Positions 5,943 to 9,429 of a DNA stretch of 9,429 nt are shown here, in pieces. The notes beneath the pieces were generated by a model. The model did no database searches. It saw only the letters and a list, made by a program, of their open reading frames with translations, and was not told the origin of the DNA. Source of the DNA: Bacteroidota bacterium (lineage in GTDB: Bacteria > Bacteroidota > Bacteroidia > Chitinophagales > Chitinophagaceae). The translations under genes and the position numbers were made by a program. The stretch lies in NCBI GenBank assembly GCA_947441205.1, contig CANETM010000052.1:1-9429 (forward strand), in the 5' to 3' direction. Position 1 is the stretch's first letter; each line of letters starts with the position of its first letter.

Positions 5943-8621
5943 GTGATACATCTAGGATACAAATTTAACGTAAAATACAAGGCTTACATTGTAAAAATGG
6001 CTTTTTTACTATTATTAACAATAGTTTTTTCCCCATTTTTATTGAATGCTCAGTCACCAACGGCCAAAAAGGGTAGTTCTAAACCTGTACTTGCTACATT
6101 AAAGGATACTACATTAGCTATAAAAGATACTGCAAAATCTGATTCAACGCGTGTTACTAATATCCGAATGTCAAAGGACAGTATTGATGGGATCGTTGAT
6201 TATAACGCAACCGACTCGGGTGTAATGATCATGAAAACAAAAGAGTTTTTTTTATACGGAAATGCTAAAACTATTTATAGATCTTCCATTCTAGAAGCTG
6301 CCAATATTGTTTTTGATCAACAAAGTCAAAATATTAGGGCTTATGGAGCAAATGATACTTCGGGAAACCCTATGAGTAAACCTAAGTTTAAAGAGGGTCA
6401 AATGTCATCCTTAAATGATTCCATATTTTATAATTTAAAAACAGGGAAAGGGCTTACAAAAAATACAAATTTTCAACAAGGCGAAATTTTCGTGAATGCC
6501 AATACCATGAAAAAAGTTAGTGTTGATGAAGCTTTTGCTTGGAAAGCAAAATTTACGACCTGTAATCTAGATGAACCTCACTTTGCTTTTGTAACGAAAA
6601 AAATGAAAATCATAACAGACAAAGTAGGTATGTCTGGACCCATTTACCCTGAATTTGAAGGCGTGCCCATTCCTGTTCAAATTCCGTTTGCAATGTTTCC
6701 TTTAACAAGAGGGAAACATTCTGGTTTTATGGCACCTGCATTTTCAACAAGTGAAGATTTTGGATTAGGATTCGAAGGACTTGGATATTATAAAGTGTTA
6801 TCAGATAATTTCGATGCAACCGTAAAGGCAAATATATACTCTTATGGAGGATGGAGTTCAAATTTGAATTCAAAGTATATTAAAAGATATAAATACATAG
6901 GCAACTTTAATTTGTCCTTACAGAATACAAAAATATTAAATAGAAATACGAGTATACCAACCGAGTTTACGGGTGGTCAAACTTTTATGGTAAACTGGTC
7001 GCACTCCATGGATAGTCGTGCATTACCTGGGACTAGCTTTTCAGCTAATGTTAATTTCGGAAGTTCAAAGTACAACACCTATTTATTAAACAACCCGAAT
7101 CAAAATTTTCAAAATAGGTTAAGTTCATCTATATCGTATAATAAATCATGGAATAATTTATACAATTTATCATTAAACATTAATCATAGTCAAAACACAA
7201 ATCAACGAACCGTAAGTTTGAGTTTGCCTAATATTAACTTTAACGCATTAACTATTTATCCGTTTCAAAAAAAGGACCAAATTGGTGCAGGTAAATGGTA
7301 TGAGAAAATAGGTATTGGTTATAATGGTCAATTTCAAAATCAGTTTAGTTTTTACGACTCTGCAATTAATGTAAATAAATTATTAGATACCATGCAATGG
7401 GGTGCAACGCATAGCATACCCATTTCATTATCACTTCCAAGTTTAGGACCTATAACTATATCGCCAGCCATTTCATTTGAAAACAAATGGTTTGGACAAG
7501 CCAATTTATTAAGTTGGAATCCGACTTTAAAAAAGGTAGACACTACCATAAATCGTGGTTTTTACAATGCTTCTAATGTTAATTTCGGAATTGGGACTGC
7601 TACTAGGGTATTTGGTACTTATAAAGTTAAAGGTAATTATGTCGAAGCTATAAGACATGAAGTTAGGCCTAGCATTAGTTTTAATTACACGCCAAATTTA
7701 GCGGCCTCTTATCATTATACAGCACAAGTTGATACAACTGGTAGGTTATACCGTTTTTCAAAATTTGATGGAATAGCAATGGGAGGTGCCTATTCAGAAG
7801 GTACGTTTGGAGGTATTGGATTTGGTATAGATAATTTATTGGAAATGAAAGTAAGAGACAATGATGATACCACTGAAGCATCCTTTAAAAAAGTAAAATT
7901 AATTGATGGTTTTGGATTTACTTCCAACTATAATTTTTTAGCGGATAGTTTTAAATTAGGAAATTTTAGTTTTTATGCGCGAACCTTATTATTTAATACC
8001 ATTAATATAAGTTCATCCTTTAGTTTAGATCCTTATGCAACCGATAAGCAAGGATATCGAGTAAATAGATTAAATATTGATCCAACAAAATTAAAATTTG
8101 GGAATATAACCAATGGCGGAATTTCTTTTTCTACTTCCTTTAAGAGTAAATCAAAAAATGAAACAGAGTCTAAGAAAAAGGAAATACCATTAGACCCATT
8201 CATGACACCCGAGGAGCAACAAAGACAATTGCAATATGTAAGAGCAAACCCAGCTGAATTTACCGATTTTAATATCCCATGGACTTTATCGGTTTCTTAT
8301 TCATTTAATTTTTCGAGAACTTTAAAACCCGACTATTCTGGATATAAGATTCAAACATTTTCTTCCTTGAATTTAAACGGTGATTTTAGTTTAACACCTA
8401 AATGGAAAATTGGTGCAACAGGTTTTGTTGATGTTGAAAAATTAAGTATTCAACAAATGAGTATGTTTATTACTCGGGAAATGCATTGTTGGCAGTTAGC
8501 CATAAATGTAACCCCAATTGGTTTATATAAATCATTTAACATTACTGTAAATCCGAAATCGGGTATACTTAGAGATCTTAGAATTAATAGAAGTAGAACC
8601 TTCTCATCCTCATCCTACTAA
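5943..8621 (+). CDS. lptD: LPS-assembly outer-membrane protein LptD
   Basis: LptD is the outer-membrane barrel that places LPS on the cell surface. It has a signal peptide ending LNA (34-36) before Q, a periplasmic OstA-like beta-taco at about 85-220, then a large beta barrel to the end at Tyr892. The junction IPFAMFPLTRGKHSGFMAPA (247-266) matches the family's conserved P-x-F-P-x-R-x-S-G-F pattern, and FTTCNLD (204-210) matches the conserved Cys segment. Only two cysteines exist, 207 and 849 (MHCW). A charged insert, SKSKNETESKKKE, begins at about 735 and is followed by DPFMTPEEQQRQ. The start is uncertain: GTG 5943 gives 892 residues with a Lys-rich leader suited to a signal peptide; ATG 5997 gives 874 residues starting MAFLLLL with no basic residue. 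I prefer 5943 on signal-peptide grounds. It is divergent from the amidase operon and ends 8 bases from the plsC stop. The partner LptE is not in the window. Confidence 0.92.
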   Translation: MIHLGYKFNVKYKAYIVKMAFLLLLTIVFSPFLLNAQSPTAKKGSSKPVLATLKDTTLAIKDTAKSDSTRVTNIRMSKDSIDGIVDYNATDSGVMIMKTKEFFLYGNAKTIYRSSILEAANIVFDQQSQNIRAYGANDTSGNPMSKPKFKEGQMSSLNDSIFYNLKTGKGLTKNTNFQQGEIFVNANTMKKVSVDEAFAWKAKFTTCNLDEPHFAFVTKKMKIITDKVGMSGPIYPEFEGVPIPVQIPFAMFPLTRGKHSGFMAPAFSTSEDFGLGFEGLGYYKVLSDNFDATVKANIYSYGGWSSNLNSKYIKRYKYIGNFNLSLQNTKILNRNTSIPTEFTGGQTFMVNWSHSMDSRALPGTSFSANVNFGSSKYNTYLLNNPNQNFQNRLSSSISYNKSWNNLYNLSLNINHSQNTNQRTVSLSLPNINFNALTIYPFQKKDQIGAGKWYEKIGIGYNGQFQNQFSFYDSAINVNKLLDTMQWGATHSIPISLSLPSLGPITISPAISFENKWFGQANLLSWNPTLKKVDTTINRGFYNASNVNFGIGTATRVFGTYKVKGNYVEAIRHEVRPSISFNYTPNLAASYHYTAQVDTTGRLYRFSKFDGIAMGGAYSEGTFGGIGFGIDNLLEMKVRDNDDTTEASFKKVKLIDGFGFTSNYNFLADSFKLGNFSFYARTLLFNTINISSSFSLDPYATDKQGYRVNRLNIDPTKLKFGNITNGGISFSTSFKSKSKNETESKKKEIPLDPFMTPEEQQRQLQYVRANPAEFTDFNIPWTLSVSYSFNFSRTLKPDYSGYKIQTFSSLNLNGDFSLTPKWKIGATGFVDVEKLSIQQMSMFITREMHCWQLAINVTPIGLYKSFNITVNPKSGILRDLRINRSRTFSSSSY
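5960..5967 (-). promoter_or_regulatory. Candidate -7 element for the amidase-MCE-OstA operon
   Basis: On the minus strand this reads TAAATTTG, matching TAnnTTTG. A start near 5955 would give a leader of about 53 bases before the amidase ATG at 5902. If real, the amidase and lptD transcripts overlap slightly at their 5' ends. No -33 element is clear. Confidence 0.35.
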
Positions 8622-8629
8622 TTATTTAT

Positions 8630-9370
8630 TTATTTAGGTTCGTTTTCGAGATAATGCTTTGCCATAATATCATATACCAGCTGCTTTAAGGAATCAATGG
8701 AATGACCTTGTGGGTATACGGCTGGAAGTATATGCATGATTATTTTTCCAGGTTTAAAATACATTGCTGGTTTTGCAGGCAACATTTTTTTGGTATTCAA
8801 CATAATTACCGGCACTATTGGCTTTTGTGTTTCGATTGCTAATTTAAAAGCGCCATCATAAAAGGACTTTAATGGTTCACTAGTTTTATTTCTTGTTCCT
8901 TCTGGGTAAATAAGCATGTCTAATCCGTGATTTAAAACATACTTCATTTTATCATAACTATCTTGCCTACTTCGGCTATCATTTCTATCAACCAATACTG
9001 TTCCAATTGAGTAAATCCATCCAAAAATGGGCACTTTAGATAATGATTTTTTCGCGATTGTTTTATTAGCCCTTGGCAAAAAGGGGAAACTGACTGGAAT
9101 ATCCAATAAGCTATTGTGGTTACAAACTACCACTGCATTTTCTAAATTATCAAAATGGTGTTTTCCTCTAACAGTAAATCGAATTCCAGAAAATATCATA
9201 AAAGTGCTCATCCATAATTGAGAAACACGACGATGCCATTTTGTTTTTTGAGGCTCGCGTAATACTAAACAATACAAATACAACCACATATAAATAAACA
9301 TACTTGTGGCGAACATAAGTAAAGCCCAAAATGCTAAAAATCTACCAATAATATTTCTAATCAGTTTCAT
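8630..9370 (-). CDS. plsC: 1-acyl-sn-glycerol-3-phosphate acyltransferase (PlsC family)
   Basis: It transfers an acyl chain to lysophosphatidic acid to give phosphatidic acid, the second acylation in phospholipid synthesis, at the inner membrane. From the ATG at 9370 the protein has 246 residues. A hydrophobic N-terminal segment at about 11-37 is one or two membrane passes. The catalytic NHNSLLD motif (His85, Asp90) is followed by VDRND at 127-131, the glycerol-phosphate-binding YPEGTRNK at 155-162, FYDGAFKLAIE at 170-180 and PIVPVIML at 184-191; together these are the family's four blocks. The frame is open further upstream, with ATG at 9382 (adds four residues) and TTG at 9406. MKLIRNIIGRF at 9370 best resembles the N-terminus of relatives, but 9382 is possible. 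It converges on lptD with an 8-base gap. Other acyl acceptors, such as ornithine lipids, cannot be excluded from sequence. Confidence 0.9.
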   Translation of the reverse strand: MKLIRNIIGRFLAFWALLMFATSMFIYMWLYLYCLVLREPQKTKWHRRVSQLWMSTFMIFSGIRFTVRGKHHFDNLENAVVVCNHNSLLDIPVSFPFLPRANKTIAKKSLSKVPIFGWIYSIGTVLVDRNDSRSRQDSYDKMKYVLNHGLDMLIYPEGTRNKTSEPLKSFYDGAFKLAIETQKPIVPVIMLNTKKMLPAKPAMYFKPGKIIMHILPAVYPQGHSIDSLKQLVYDIMAKHYLENEPK

Positions 9371-9429
9371 AATAAATGTCATTTTACAATCATGGCATCC
9401 AGTCAATCGGATTTTTATGATGTTGTGTC

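Noticed and set aside
7352..7881. Two short minus-strand open frames inside lptD (7352-7549, 7681-7881)
   Set aside because: Opposite a strongly supported barrel-coding region; neither product looks like a protein family.
9027..9221. 64-codon plus-strand open frame
   Set aside because: Lies antisense to the PlsC catalytic region, whose motifs are intact.
9371..9406. TTG at 9406 as the plsC start
   Set aside because: It would add a Cys/His-bearing leader (TGCHDCK) not typical of the family before two better ATG choices at 9382 and 9370.

Overview
The window looks like chromosomal DNA from a member of the Bacteroidota. It is AT-rich, it has almost no Shine-Dalgarno sequences in front of start codons, and TAnnTTTG-type -7 promoter elements occur upstream of some genes. 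The proteins are of recognisable Bacteroidota types: a DUF2027/Smr protein, an OstA_2-like LptA-type protein, a single-domain MCE protein with a long coiled-coil tail, and an LptD with a Bacteroidota-style barrel insert. I cannot place it below phylum with confidence. I see no insertion sequence, phage gene, CRISPR array, tRNA or sign of recent transfer.

Left block (1-2270, + strand) deals with RNA and translation. It holds the 3' part of a DUF2027/Smr-domain gene cut by the window edge, then the RNase P RNA gene rnpB (about 730-1071), then prfB for peptide chain release factor 2. prfB is not a single open frame. It starts at 1151, runs 20 codons to an in-frame UGA at a canonical AGGAGG-TTT-CTT-TGA-C site, and needs a +1 frameshift to enter the frame that ends at 2237. 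An ORF-only reading starting at 1254 would lose the first 34 residues.

Right block (2317-9370) deals with the outer membrane and cell envelope. A minus-strand operon runs amidase, MCE/MlaD-like lipid-transport protein, OstA/LptA-like protein; the last two overlap as TAATG. Divergent from it, on the plus strand, is lptD, which inserts lipopolysaccharide into the outer membrane. The minus-strand gene at 8630-9370 is a PlsC-type acyltransferase for phospholipid synthesis. The block therefore brings together peptidoglycan cleavage, phospholipid traffic, LPS transport and phospholipid synthesis.

The two blocks converge on a 17-bp-stem hairpin at 2234-2270 that can serve as a terminator for both strands. 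lptD and plsC converge with only 8 bases between their stop codons and no visible terminator. The most informative points are the prfB recoding site with a full SD-like element in a phylum whose ribosomes hide the anti-SD, the two-cysteine LptD, and the repeat-built LptA-like protein beside LptD. I do not see a wholly new system here; the region is mainly conserved housekeeping and envelope genes.
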